A stretch of 64,000 nucleotides of DNA, taken from the IMG/VR virus record IMGVR_UViG_3300037247_000353, positions 1-64,000 of that record. The stretch is one strand, 5' to 3'. The translations under genes were made by a program, and so were the position numbers. Shown here in pieces: positions 1 to 8,136 of the stretch (position 1 is its first letter; every line of letters starts with the position of its first letter). The notes under the pieces were generated by a model. The model saw only the letters and a list, made by a program, of their open reading frames with translations. It had not been told where the DNA came from and made no database searches. The stretch is from a virus.

Positions 1-1542
1 TTTGCGGTGGTGGGGGTGGGGTTCGTCATTCTCAACAAGAAACTGCACGACCATGACATCTTCGATGGTGGGACCAACCCTAAGATTGTGAAGCTCGCTG
101 ATACCGTTCTTGTGATCGACGGGCCGAAGATCAACATCAAGTCCACGGATGACCCGCTTCTCACTACAGGCCGGGGGTCAGATAGTGTTTTCGACATTCG
201 GGCTGCGGTACGACCTCGAATTAGATGCCAACTATTTGGCGCCTGGAACAGAGGGCTTTTTCTCTATCACTGTTGGGCTCCCGAGGTTGAACTTCAAATA
301 GGCCCGTGGATGATGAACCGATCTGCGGCTACTCAAATTCTGGGTTATGGATGCATTCTTTTTAATGGCACTGAGGGCGCCCGCGTTAGCGTTCGCGGTG
401 AGGGGTGCCGTCATATATGTGACACTGGCCAGTTTTCGGTCACATCAGAAACTAACGATAATTTTTTCCAATGGGGAGCGCCCAAGAATAATCTATTTTA
501 CAATTGTGTATCAATCAACTGCTATGAGACAAGCTATTCCACGCATCGTGGTGCGCGGAACACAACCTTTATGAACTGTGTGTCAATAAATTCTGTAGGA
601 ACGGGGCTTACCGGGAGCGCTGAATTTACAGGCGGTATGATAAACAGAGGGCTAAACACCAAGGTATTTAACTTTCTTGTCATCGGAAGTGAACGGGGTG
701 TGTTTGAACACTCAGCTGCCAAAGCCTATGGCGAAATGAACCGGCCAACTTATGATGGGTTGCATGTTGAGGCTCTGACCGATCCGAGTGTTATAACGAC
801 CGGACTTATTGTCTTCGAGGCGGAAGCGACGGCGGGTGATAATGTAATTCATCTACGGAACGCCACCTTTACCGGCCCGATGGATAGGGGGATGACAACT
901 TGGCCGAATGCTGCTCCGGTGCTTGCCGAAAATATTCGTTTTACAGATTGTGTTACTCCAATTTTGCAAGGCACTAATCAACGCGTCGATCTTAGAGGGG
1001 CCATTTTCGATTATCGTGGCGCTATAAGTTCTCCAATAGAACTAGTTAGGGGAGACGATGGATCAGTTCTTAATATGACTGATTGGCAGGTAATCGGGAC
1101 GAGTGGAGAGGGGCCGTCGAACTTCTTTACGAACGATGATGTTAGCACTTGCACGGTGAGGTTAGGAAAGGGGCGCAGCGACTATCAGCCGACTGCTATA
1201 TACAAGTCTGGCGATCCCATCACAGTTGAACCTTGGGATAATATAGTCGATCCTCAATTCCAGACTTTCACTGCTAACGACACTACACCAGATGTCAGCC
1301 GTGGAAAGCTGTTCAAGACTAATAATAACACCTCAACTAAAACGATCACCATGCTTGACGGTGGGGTGGATGGGGCCATGGTGCGGATTATCATCAACGA
1401 TGCTTTTACAGCCGTTGATTTCACAGGCACGAATCTCAAAGGTAATGGTGGGGCTGATTGGTCGCCCACCAGCGGCGATCACATGACCTGTGTGTTTGAT
1501 GGTACAGACTGGTACTGTGACATAAGCGATAACACGGCATAA
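1..1542 (+). CDS. Tailspike/tail fibre, beta-helix type (5' partial)
   Basis: The reading frame is open to the left edge, so the gene probably starts upstream; GTG at 7 is only the first start codon inside the window. The product (at least 511 residues) is rich in short N/C/T/G repeats of the kind that form right-handed pectate-lyase-like beta-helices (NCVSIN occurs twice near residues 165-195). It ends in a compact beta domain with the pattern W-x-P-T-S-G-D-x-M-T-C-V-F-D-G-T-D-W-Y-C, common at the ends of phage fibres. Inferred role: receptor binding or polysaccharide depolymerisation. GC content is clearly higher than in the next gene, which fits recent acquisition. Confidence 0.75.
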   Translation, partial: FAVVGVGFVILNKKLHDHDIFDGGTNPKIVKLADTVLVIDGPKINIKSTDDPLLTTGRGSDSVFDIRAAVRPRIRCQLFGAWNRGLFLYHCWAPEVELQIGPWMMNRSAATQILGYGCILFNGTEGARVSVRGEGCRHICDTGQFSVTSETNDNFFQWGAPKNNLFYNCVSINCYETSYSTHRGARNTTFMNCVSINSVGTGLTGSAEFTGGMINRGLNTKVFNFLVIGSERGVFEHSAAKAYGEMNRPTYDGLHVEALTDPSVITTGLIVFEAEATAGDNVIHLRNATFTGPMDRGMTTWPNAAPVLAENIRFTDCVTPILQGTNQRVDLRGAIFDYRGAISSPIELVRGDDGSVLNMTDWQVIGTSGEGPSNFFTNDDVSTCTVRLGKGRSDYQPTAIYKSGDPITVEPWDNIVDPQFQTFTANDTTPDVSRGKLFKTNNNTSTKTITMLDGGVDGAMVRIIINDAFTAVDFTGTNLKGNGGADWSPTSGDHMTCVFDGTDWYCDISDNTA

Positions 1543-1548
1543 AACAAA

Positions 1549-3078
1549 ATGCCAGAAAATATTCAAACAAATGTTGTAGTTTGTGAAGGTGGACTTAATA
1601 ATCAAGCCAATCCTATAACAATTGATCCTGGTGAAACTATTATTTCTATCAATTATGAGCCAAGTCTTTTAGGCGGATATCGTAGATTGAGTGGCTTTAC
1701 AAAATTTGATACAACAGAATTTCCAGGGACAGGTGATAGAATCTTAGGAGTTTCTGTTTTTGGTGCCGGGGTTTTAGCTGCAAGAGATAATTCAACTCCT
1801 AATGTGGATATTTATGTTTCGTCTGGCTCGGGCTGGGGAGCAAAAATAAATACAGATACTAGAACAGCAGGCGGAAAGCATTTTTTCACTAAGTATGATT
1901 TTACAGGGACTCGTAGAATAATTGGAGTTGATGGAAAGAATAATCCATTTAGATGGGATGGTACAACTTATACATTATTAAATGCTGCTGGTTCTCCAGC
2001 TAACGCAAAATATATTGCAGAATTTAAACGACATATATTTTATTCTGGATATACTTCTAATACTGGCGCAATTACATTTAGTGCCCCTTTAGATGAAACA
2101 GATTTTACTGCTGCTAATGGTGCTGGTGAAATAGTAGTAGGAGATACTATAGTTGCATTAAGAAAGTTTCGGGACCAATTAATAATATTTTGTGATAATA
2201 GTATTTTTAAGCTGGTTGGTGATTCTAAATTTAATTTTGAATTATTACCAATTACTATTGATATTGGGTGCGCTGCTGCTGATACTGTACAAGAAATAGG
2301 TGGAGATTTGTATTTTCTTGGACCAAACGGTATTCGGACAATTGCAGGAACTGAGAGAATCGGTGACATTGAATTAGCAACTGTCTCTAAAAACATACAA
2401 GATCTATTTCCAAATGTTTTAGCTACTTCTAATGTAAATATAACTAGTGTTACTGTCCCATCAAAAGACCAATACAGACTATTTTATTCAAATGATAGCG
2501 ACGCTGTTGCAGATGCATTAGGTATTATCGGGGGAATAAAATTAGACACACAGGGCAATCTTAAATGGGAGTGGGGGGAGTTAAAAGGTATAAAAGCATT
2601 TTGTGCAGATAGTGATTTTATTGCAAATCAAGAACGAGTAATGCATGGTGCATTTGATGGGTTTATATATGAACAAGAACTTGGAACTGATTTTGCTGGT
2701 ACTGCTATAAATAGTGTGTTACAAACTGCTTATAACCATTTTGATGATCCTTCTAAACGTAAAGTTATCTATAAAGCAACAATATTTTATCAAGCCGAAG
2801 GTGTTATTAGTCTAGATGTTTTTGTTAACTACGATTATGATGAAGGTACTAAGTTACAACCAGCTAATTTTACAATAGCAGTAGGGGGAAGTACAGTTGT
2901 GTATGGTGCTGCTGTGTATGGTACAGATGCTTATGGTTCAGCAGAAATCCCACGAAAAGAACAAACAACTATTGGTTCAGGATTTCAAGCCTCTTTAAAA
3001 TTCTTAGCAAATGATAGTAATCCAGCCCACATAATACAAGGCTTTGCACTTGAATACGGGCTGGCTAGTAGGAGATAA
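1549..3078 (+). CDS. Virion/tail structural protein, possibly nozzle-like
   Basis: 509 residues, starting 6 nt after the tailspike stop. The N-terminal region (NPITIDPGE, then SLLGGYRRLSGF near residue 40) and repeated strand-turn units (FRWDGTTYTLL, RHIFYSG, RDQLIIFCDNSIFKL, GDLYFLGPNGIRTI) suggest a beta-propeller-like fold, as in podoviral tail nozzle proteins of the T7 gp12 kind. That assignment is by architecture and position only. Between the tailspike and the fibre, a tail tube/nozzle or fibre-attachment role is most likely. Codon use is AT-rich, like the phage core genes. Confidence 0.55.
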   Translation: MPENIQTNVVVCEGGLNNQANPITIDPGETIISINYEPSLLGGYRRLSGFTKFDTTEFPGTGDRILGVSVFGAGVLAARDNSTPNVDIYVSSGSGWGAKINTDTRTAGGKHFFTKYDFTGTRRIIGVDGKNNPFRWDGTTYTLLNAAGSPANAKYIAEFKRHIFYSGYTSNTGAITFSAPLDETDFTAANGAGEIVVGDTIVALRKFRDQLIIFCDNSIFKLVGDSKFNFELLPITIDIGCAAADTVQEIGGDLYFLGPNGIRTIAGTERIGDIELATVSKNIQDLFPNVLATSNVNITSVTVPSKDQYRLFYSNDSDAVADALGIIGGIKLDTQGNLKWEWGELKGIKAFCADSDFIANQERVMHGAFDGFIYEQELGTDFAGTAINSVLQTAYNHFDDPSKRKVIYKATIFYQAEGVISLDVFVNYDYDEGTKLQPANFTIAVGGSTVVYGAAVYGTDAYGSAEIPRKEQTTIGSGFQASLKFLANDSNPAHIIQGFALEYGLASRR

Positions 3079-3081
3079 ACC

Positions 3082-4614
3082 ATAGTAGGATACACACGTC
3101 AATCGGCAGGCTCTATAACAGATGGAGCAACAATTCAAGCCTCTCATTTTAACAATGAGTACAACCAACTTGAGTCTGCTTTTAATGCAACAACGGGCCA
3201 TGACCATACTGGTGGGGCTGGACTAGGGCCAACCATAGCACTATCAGGAGGCTCTATTGGAGTTACTGGTACGTTAGCTGTTGCTAATGGTGGTATTGGT
3301 GTTACCACATTAACAGATGGGGGTATTCTATTAGGCTCTGGAACTAATGCTGTTACTGCTATGGGGGTTTTAGCAGATGGATCAATTGTTGTTGGTGATG
3401 GTGCTACAGACCCTGTAGCAATAACAGCATTCACTTCTTCTACTGGACTTTTAATTCATGAACGTGGGGGTATTGAAGCTAATATTTCTGCTATTACAAC
3501 AGATCAATTCCTTGGGGGTACATCGGCAGGCGTTATAGGAATAAGAACTGCTGCACAAGTTACCACAAGCCTTGCACTAACTATTGGTACAAACACACAA
3601 GCGTTTGGTGCTAATTTAGATCAGATTGCAGCACTAGTACCAACAGCAGATAATTTTATAGTGGGTAATGGATCAGCATGGACTCTTGAAACTCCTGCTA
3701 ATGTACGAACTAGTCTAGGCTTAGTTATTGGAACTGATGTTCAAGCTGAAGATCCTGTATTGACTGATCTTGCAGCATTGTCAGCAGTTGCAGATAATGA
3801 ATTTATTGTTGGAACTGGTGCTGGTGTGTACGCCCATGAAAGTGGTACTACTGTTAGAACAAGCCTTGGATTAGGAACAGGGGATACACCTGAATTCATC
3901 AAACTTGGTGTTGGCGGAACTCTGACAGACGGCACTTTTCACGTCATCACGGCAAGCGCGGGCCCAGTGGCGGCAGATGCTGCTGGGGACGATTTAGTCA
4001 TCGAGAATAATACAGATGGCGGGATTACTATTCTTACGCCGAATAATGCAACGGCAGCTATATATTTTGGTGATCCACAAAGTGCCACTAGTGGCGGTGT
4101 ACAATACCAGCATTCAACGAACACTTTACAGCTTCGTGCTAAGGGGGCAGTTCAGGTAACAATTGATAGCAACGGCGTTACGATGCCGAACCAACCTGCC
4201 TTCCTGGCATTCAACAGTGCAACGGATGGGAATGTAACAGGCAACGGTGCCTCAACAACGATTGATTTTGATACGGAAGTCTACGATCAAAACGCGGATT
4301 TCGCGGCTGATACATTTACCATGCCAGCGCCAGGAGGTAAATGCTTACTTACAACCAGCGTTCAGATCAGCGGACTAGTCAGCGCGACGAATATAGCCTT
4401 ATCAATCGTTACATCCAATAGGAGCTATCGAACAGATTTTTCAAGTCCGCCAGACACGCTCTTTACAGTCCAAATGAGTTGTGTGGCCGACATGGATGCG
4501 TCGGATACGGCGACTGTGGTGGCCATTGTCTCCGGCATGGCGGGGGATACAGCCGATGTTCTCGGCAATGCGACCACCTTGTTAACCCATTTCTCAGGTT
4601 GTTTACTTGCATAG
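3082..4614 (+). CDS. Tail fibre protein with probable ATA start
   Basis: The first ATG in frame is at 3361, but the frame is open from 3079. The upstream codons encode a typical fibre N-terminus (GYTRQSAGSITDGATIQASH, then FNNEYNQLESAFN and TGHDHTGG). No ATG, GTG or TTG precedes this; the codon placed after a good ribosome site (AGGAGA at 3070-3075) is ATA at 3082, giving 510 residues. Repeats of the type LADGSIVVGDG and VPTADNFIVGNGSAW fill residues 70-270. From about residue 275 the gene becomes GC-rich and ends in a globular beta domain (about 4190-4614), probably the receptor-binding tip. Confidence 0.7.
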   Translation: MVGYTRQSAGSITDGATIQASHFNNEYNQLESAFNATTGHDHTGGAGLGPTIALSGGSIGVTGTLAVANGGIGVTTLTDGGILLGSGTNAVTAMGVLADGSIVVGDGATDPVAITAFTSSTGLLIHERGGIEANISAITTDQFLGGTSAGVIGIRTAAQVTTSLALTIGTNTQAFGANLDQIAALVPTADNFIVGNGSAWTLETPANVRTSLGLVIGTDVQAEDPVLTDLAALSAVADNEFIVGTGAGVYAHESGTTVRTSLGLGTGDTPEFIKLGVGGTLTDGTFHVITASAGPVAADAAGDDLVIENNTDGGITILTPNNATAAIYFGDPQSATSGGVQYQHSTNTLQLRAKGAVQVTIDSNGVTMPNQPAFLAFNSATDGNVTGNGASTTIDFDTEVYDQNADFAADTFTMPAPGGKCLLTTSVQISGLVSATNIALSIVTSNRSYRTDFSSPPDTLFTVQMSCVADMDASDTATVVAIVSGMAGDTADVLGNATTLLTHFSGCLLA

Positions 4615-4631
4615 GAGAGAGAGAAAAAAAA

Positions 4632-4925
4632 ATGGCAATATATACGTTCACTATTGGCAACATTACGGTTACAATTAATTTACCAGTTCTTGAAGAATCT
4701 ATTCTCGCTGATCAAGTGGTTAGTCCGGCAGACTGGATTGAAGGCTTTACTAATCATATTTCGGCTAAGATTGAACGGCATAAGCAAATTATTGTTGATA
4801 ACGAAATCACAACAGCGCGAAAGTCTGGGAGATTAAACCGACTTTCAGCAACAGACGACGCAATTGTTCAATCTTTGTTTAACCGTCCTGGTTATAAAAA
4901 TCGTAATCAACGAGAAAATGGCTAG
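4632..4925 (+). CDS. Small hypothetical protein next to tail fibre
   Basis: 97 residues starting MAIYTFTIGNITVTI. The start is chosen because GGAGAGAGAG lies just upstream of ATG 4632; the frame is open further upstream but that part overlaps the fibre gene and reads as low-complexity. The C-terminus is basic (RPGYKNRNQRENG). No family recognised. Its position directly after the fibre suggests a fibre chaperone or accessory virion protein, which is a guess. Confidence 0.6.
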   Translation: MAIYTFTIGNITVTINLPVLEESILADQVVSPADWIEGFTNHISAKIERHKQIIVDNEITTARKSGRLNRLSATDDAIVQSLFNRPGYKNRNQRENG

Positions 4926-4963
4926 TGCTGAAAGCAACAACTAATTTAAAGGGTCTAAATTAA

Positions 4964-6295
4964 ATGGTAGATATTTTTCCAGAATTTCCCCCTAGTGACG
5001 AACAAAGGCAGCTGGATATTTTTGGCAACCCAATTAATTTTGATAATACCCAACAAGTAGGAGATCTAGTTGGGAATTTAGTTAATCAACCCTCTTTACC
5101 TCCTGGCACTGAAATAGTTCCTGAACTACTTGAACCTGGGAAGGATGAATTTTTACAGCCTGCTCCTGTGTTAGATACAGGATTAGCTGCTACAGCACCA
5201 ACAGTAACAGCCCCAGGAGTAGAATCACAATTTGATGTGAGTGGTGATGTTAGTGATGTAGTTGCACCAACACTTGATGTTGATGCACAAACTGCTGAAG
5301 TCCTTGATCCAAATGCACAACAAGCAGCTACATTTGAAGCTTCTCTATTAACTCAAGAACAAATTGAAAGTGCGTTGGTTAGCACTGAATTATCTAAGCT
5401 TTTGGACTTTGAGGCTGGCGATGTACCTAAAGAGTTTAAAGGCGCAATACTAGCAGCTACAGCAGCAGCTAATGCTCGTGGACTTGGTTCAAGTACCATA
5501 GCAGCAGAAGCTATAGCGGCAGGACTTGTAAATGCTGCTTTACCAATTGCTCAAGGCAACTCCCAAGTTCGTTTATCTTCTATGTTATCTAATCAAGCAG
5601 CAGAAAATGTTGCTAAACAATTTAATGCAACTAGTAAGAATCAAGTCCGACAATTCTACGACAGTTTAAAATCACAAATAGATCAATTTAATGCTTCTGA
5701 GACAAATAGAATTAATTTACAGACAGCATTAAGCCAAGCACAATTTGATATCAATGCTCAGATCACAAATGCACAGAATGATCTTGCTGCTGCAACTACA
5801 GAGGCAGAACTATCTGCTGCTTCTGAGAGACTTGAATCACAATTAGCATTACAGGCAGCTGTACAAAGTGCCCAACTTCTTGCACAAATAGAACAATTTA
5901 ACACGGGACTTGCAGATTCTAGACAACGATTTAATATTGACAACCAATTAATAATTGATCAAAGCAACACCCAATGGCGAAGATTAATTAATACAGAAAA
6001 TACTGCTGCCACTAACGCTGCTAATCAGGCCAATGCTATGAACTTATTAAGTCTTTCTAACTTTGCATTATCTGCATTGTGGCAACAATTTAGGGATGAA
6101 GCATTTTGGGCGTGGACTTCTGGAGAAAATGAAATAGACAGAGCGCATAACCTAGCTATTGCTGCATTTAATAGGCAGACATTGTTTGATCAAATTGATG
6201 AACAACAAGAGGCGGATTTGTTTGAACAGATTGGACAATTTGCTTTAAATCTTATTGGGAATATTTTTGATGATTCAGAAGAAGAAGAAGAGTAA
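4964..6295 (+). CDS. Probable internal virion protein
   Basis: 443 residues. A proline-rich, acidic N-terminal ~130 residues is followed by an alanine-rich helical segment (ARGLGSSTIAAEAIAAGL near residues 172-189), then a long Gln/Asn-rich coiled-coil region (about 200-350) and an acidic tail ending in EEEEE. The A-R-G-L-G-S-S-x-x-A pattern recurs in internal (ejectosome-type) proteins of marine podoviruses. It is followed by further virion-type genes with almost no spacing, consistent with an internal core or DNA-ejection role. Confidence 0.5.
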   Translation: MVDIFPEFPPSDEQRQLDIFGNPINFDNTQQVGDLVGNLVNQPSLPPGTEIVPELLEPGKDEFLQPAPVLDTGLAATAPTVTAPGVESQFDVSGDVSDVVAPTLDVDAQTAEVLDPNAQQAATFEASLLTQEQIESALVSTELSKLLDFEAGDVPKEFKGAILAATAAANARGLGSSTIAAEAIAAGLVNAALPIAQGNSQVRLSSMLSNQAAENVAKQFNATSKNQVRQFYDSLKSQIDQFNASETNRINLQTALSQAQFDINAQITNAQNDLAAATTEAELSAASERLESQLALQAAVQSAQLLAQIEQFNTGLADSRQRFNIDNQLIIDQSNTQWRRLINTENTAATNAANQANAMNLLSLSNFALSALWQQFRDEAFWAWTSGENEIDRAHNLAIAAFNRQTLFDQIDEQQEADLFEQIGQFALNLIGNIFDDSEEEEE

Positions 6296-6300
6296 TATAT

Positions 6301-6642
6301 ATGTTTGATTTTATTGGGGATCTTATTGATGATGTTCTATCTATCTTTGGCGTAAGTGGTGGAGACGTTATTAGTGGTCTTATCACAACAGCTAGTGAGT
6401 TTATAATAGGCGGTCCGTCAGGACAACAACGCCAGACTCAGCGTCAACCTGAAAGTAAAATTGCAGGTGGTGTTGCTACTGGGAGAGTACCTCGACCGGA
6501 TGTTCCTGGCGCTCCGGGTGTAGCTGATGTAGATGCTTTTCATGCAGAATGGTTAGCAAGAATGCGCAGATTCGCTTCACTAGCAGCAATAGTAGATACT
6601 GGTGGGCCTCGAACGCTTGGCACACAAGCTAGGAGAAACTAA
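6301..6642 (+). CDS. Small virion-associated protein, amphipathic N-terminus
   Basis: 113 residues. The N-terminus (MFDFIGDLIDDVLSIFG) is strongly amphipathic, followed by a Gly/Ile-rich hydrophobic stretch, a Gln/Arg linker (GQQRQTQRQPE) and a short helical tail. Its stop overlaps the next start (TAATG). Short proteins with this layout sit among internal virion genes in related phages; membrane interaction during ejection is an inference. Confidence 0.5.
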   Translation: MFDFIGDLIDDVLSIFGVSGGDVISGLITTASEFIIGGPSGQQRQTQRQPESKIAGGVATGRVPRPDVPGAPGVADVDAFHAEWLARMRRFASLAAIVDTGGPRTLGTQARRN

Positions 6643-7142
6643 TGGCACATCAACAAGGTTTTGCTTCTAAACCTGAAACCCCTCAACCTCAACAAAATAA
6701 TCCTCAAATTGATCCTAAAGCACTTCAACAACCGCGAAAACGCCCAAGTAGATTTAGTGCTCCTGTACCTGGAGAATCTTTAACTTCAACGCCACAAAAT
6801 ATGGTGTTTGAAAAGCCTCCACAGTTTACTGATCTTGAAACTGCTACAGAATTTATTTGGGAGCAATTAAATAAAAGAGGCAGCATGTTAAAATTATTAG
6901 CTATGCTAGATAAACAAGTACCTGTTGATGGGATTGTCAAAACAATTCTTTTTAGCGGGTTTGCATCTGGTAAATGGACTCCCGATTTAGCTATCCTAAT
7001 GGCAAAGCCTATTATAGCAATGGTAATGGCTATTGGTAGAGGTGCAGGGATTAAACTACGAAACAAAACAGAAAAGAAATCTAAAGGACAAAAGGACTTA
7101 GAGACTATTATTAACATAGATACTGGAAAAGTAAATGGCTAA
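6642..7142 (+). CDS. Hypothetical structural-operon protein
   Basis: 166 residues with a Pro/Gln-rich, probably disordered N-terminal third (many QP and PQ pairs) and a helical C-terminal two thirds containing a hydrophobic helix (LAILMAKPIIAMVMAIG near residues 117-133). It overlaps its neighbours by 1 and 8 nt, so it is translated with the virion set. No family recognised. Confidence 0.55.
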   Translation: MAHQQGFASKPETPQPQQNNPQIDPKALQQPRKRPSRFSAPVPGESLTSTPQNMVFEKPPQFTDLETATEFIWEQLNKRGSMLKLLAMLDKQVPVDGIVKTILFSGFASGKWTPDLAILMAKPIIAMVMAIGRGAGIKLRNKTEKKSKGQKDLETIINIDTGKVNG

Positions 7143-8136
7143 TTTTCTTAGAAGCTTTGGAACTGGGTTTTTAAGTGCAGCCAATCAAAGATTTGCTGAA
7201 GATCGTAAATTACAAATAGCTAATGATGCTGCAAAAGCAAAACTTATTAGGGAAAAGATTTTGCCTGATTTTCAGGCATTAAAGATTAGTGGCCCAAAAT
7301 CTAAAAAAGATTTGGAAAACAGTCTATCTATAATTAATCAATTGGGTGGCGCAGGAAGTGGTGTAGCACAAGCGGCAGTAGCTGGTGGATTAATAACTAC
7401 TGGGGAAGTTCCAGAATTTCTACAAAATATACCGTCTGAAGTTAAAGAACGTTTAGCTGCTGATCCTTTTTCGTTTACTCCAGGCCAGACAGGTAAACCG
7501 TCTTTAGAAGAGTTTGCAAGACAACGTGGTGTTTCTGTTAATGATCTTATAAAAGCTGGAATTGATCCTAGTCAATTTCCTGGCACTCCTGGTGTAGCTC
7601 CACAAGTTACCAGAGGTCCAGAGGATCGGGTACAAGGATTTGATATTACACAAGCATTACCTTCACCACAAGAACAACGGGTAGAAAAATTAGCAACAGC
7701 TTTTGTTGGTAAGGCGAATATGTTTGCTTCTAATCAAGATTTTAATCAGGCTAAACGGGCGTTTAGACAGGGGGATTTTGAAACAGTTTTAGATTTAACT
7801 GCACGTTCACCTAATATACAGAATAATATCTTCCTTCCTATTTTAGAACAGATTCTTGAATCTGGTATTGATAGTCTTAATCCCAATCAAATAATACTTT
7901 TAGATTTATATAGACAACGAGATCCATTAACTCAAATGATGAATATGTTTTTATTACAAAATAAAGATGAATTTGAAATAATGATGAAAGAACTTGTAGC
8001 AACTGAAGAAATTACAGAACCGCCAGGGCCTGATGCTTCTGATGAAGAAAACTTTAGTTGGTGGGAACAGAATATAGCCCCAATACTTAATTGGGCCACA
8101 GAAAGATGGAATAAAATACGTGGACGTAAACAATAA
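7135..8136 (+). CDS. Probable internal virion protein
   Basis: 333 residues, beginning MANFLRSFGTGFLSAANQRF, an N-terminus typical of phage core or ejection proteins. Helical, with Asn/Gln-rich stretches (FASNQDFNQAKRAFRQGDFE near residue 200) and an acidic region before a basic C-terminus (RWNKIRGRKQ). Overlaps the upstream gene by 8 nt and shares the stop/start TAATG with the giant gene downstream, so the two are probably co-translated partners. Confidence 0.5.
   Translation: MANFLRSFGTGFLSAANQRFAEDRKLQIANDAAKAKLIREKILPDFQALKISGPKSKKDLENSLSIINQLGGAGSGVAQAAVAGGLITTGEVPEFLQNIPSEVKERLAADPFSFTPGQTGKPSLEEFARQRGVSVNDLIKAGIDPSQFPGTPGVAPQVTRGPEDRVQGFDITQALPSPQEQRVEKLATAFVGKANMFASNQDFNQAKRAFRQGDFETVLDLTARSPNIQNNIFLPILEQILESGIDSLNPNQIILLDLYRQRDPLTQMMNMFLLQNKDEFEIMMKELVATEEITEPPGPDASDEENFSWWEQNIAPILNWATERWNKIRGRKQ

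Noticed and set aside
4479-4631. Upstream extension of the small gene after the tail fibre
   Set aside because: Overlaps the fibre gene with Cys/Gly/His low-complexity sequence; the ribosome site points to ATG 4632.
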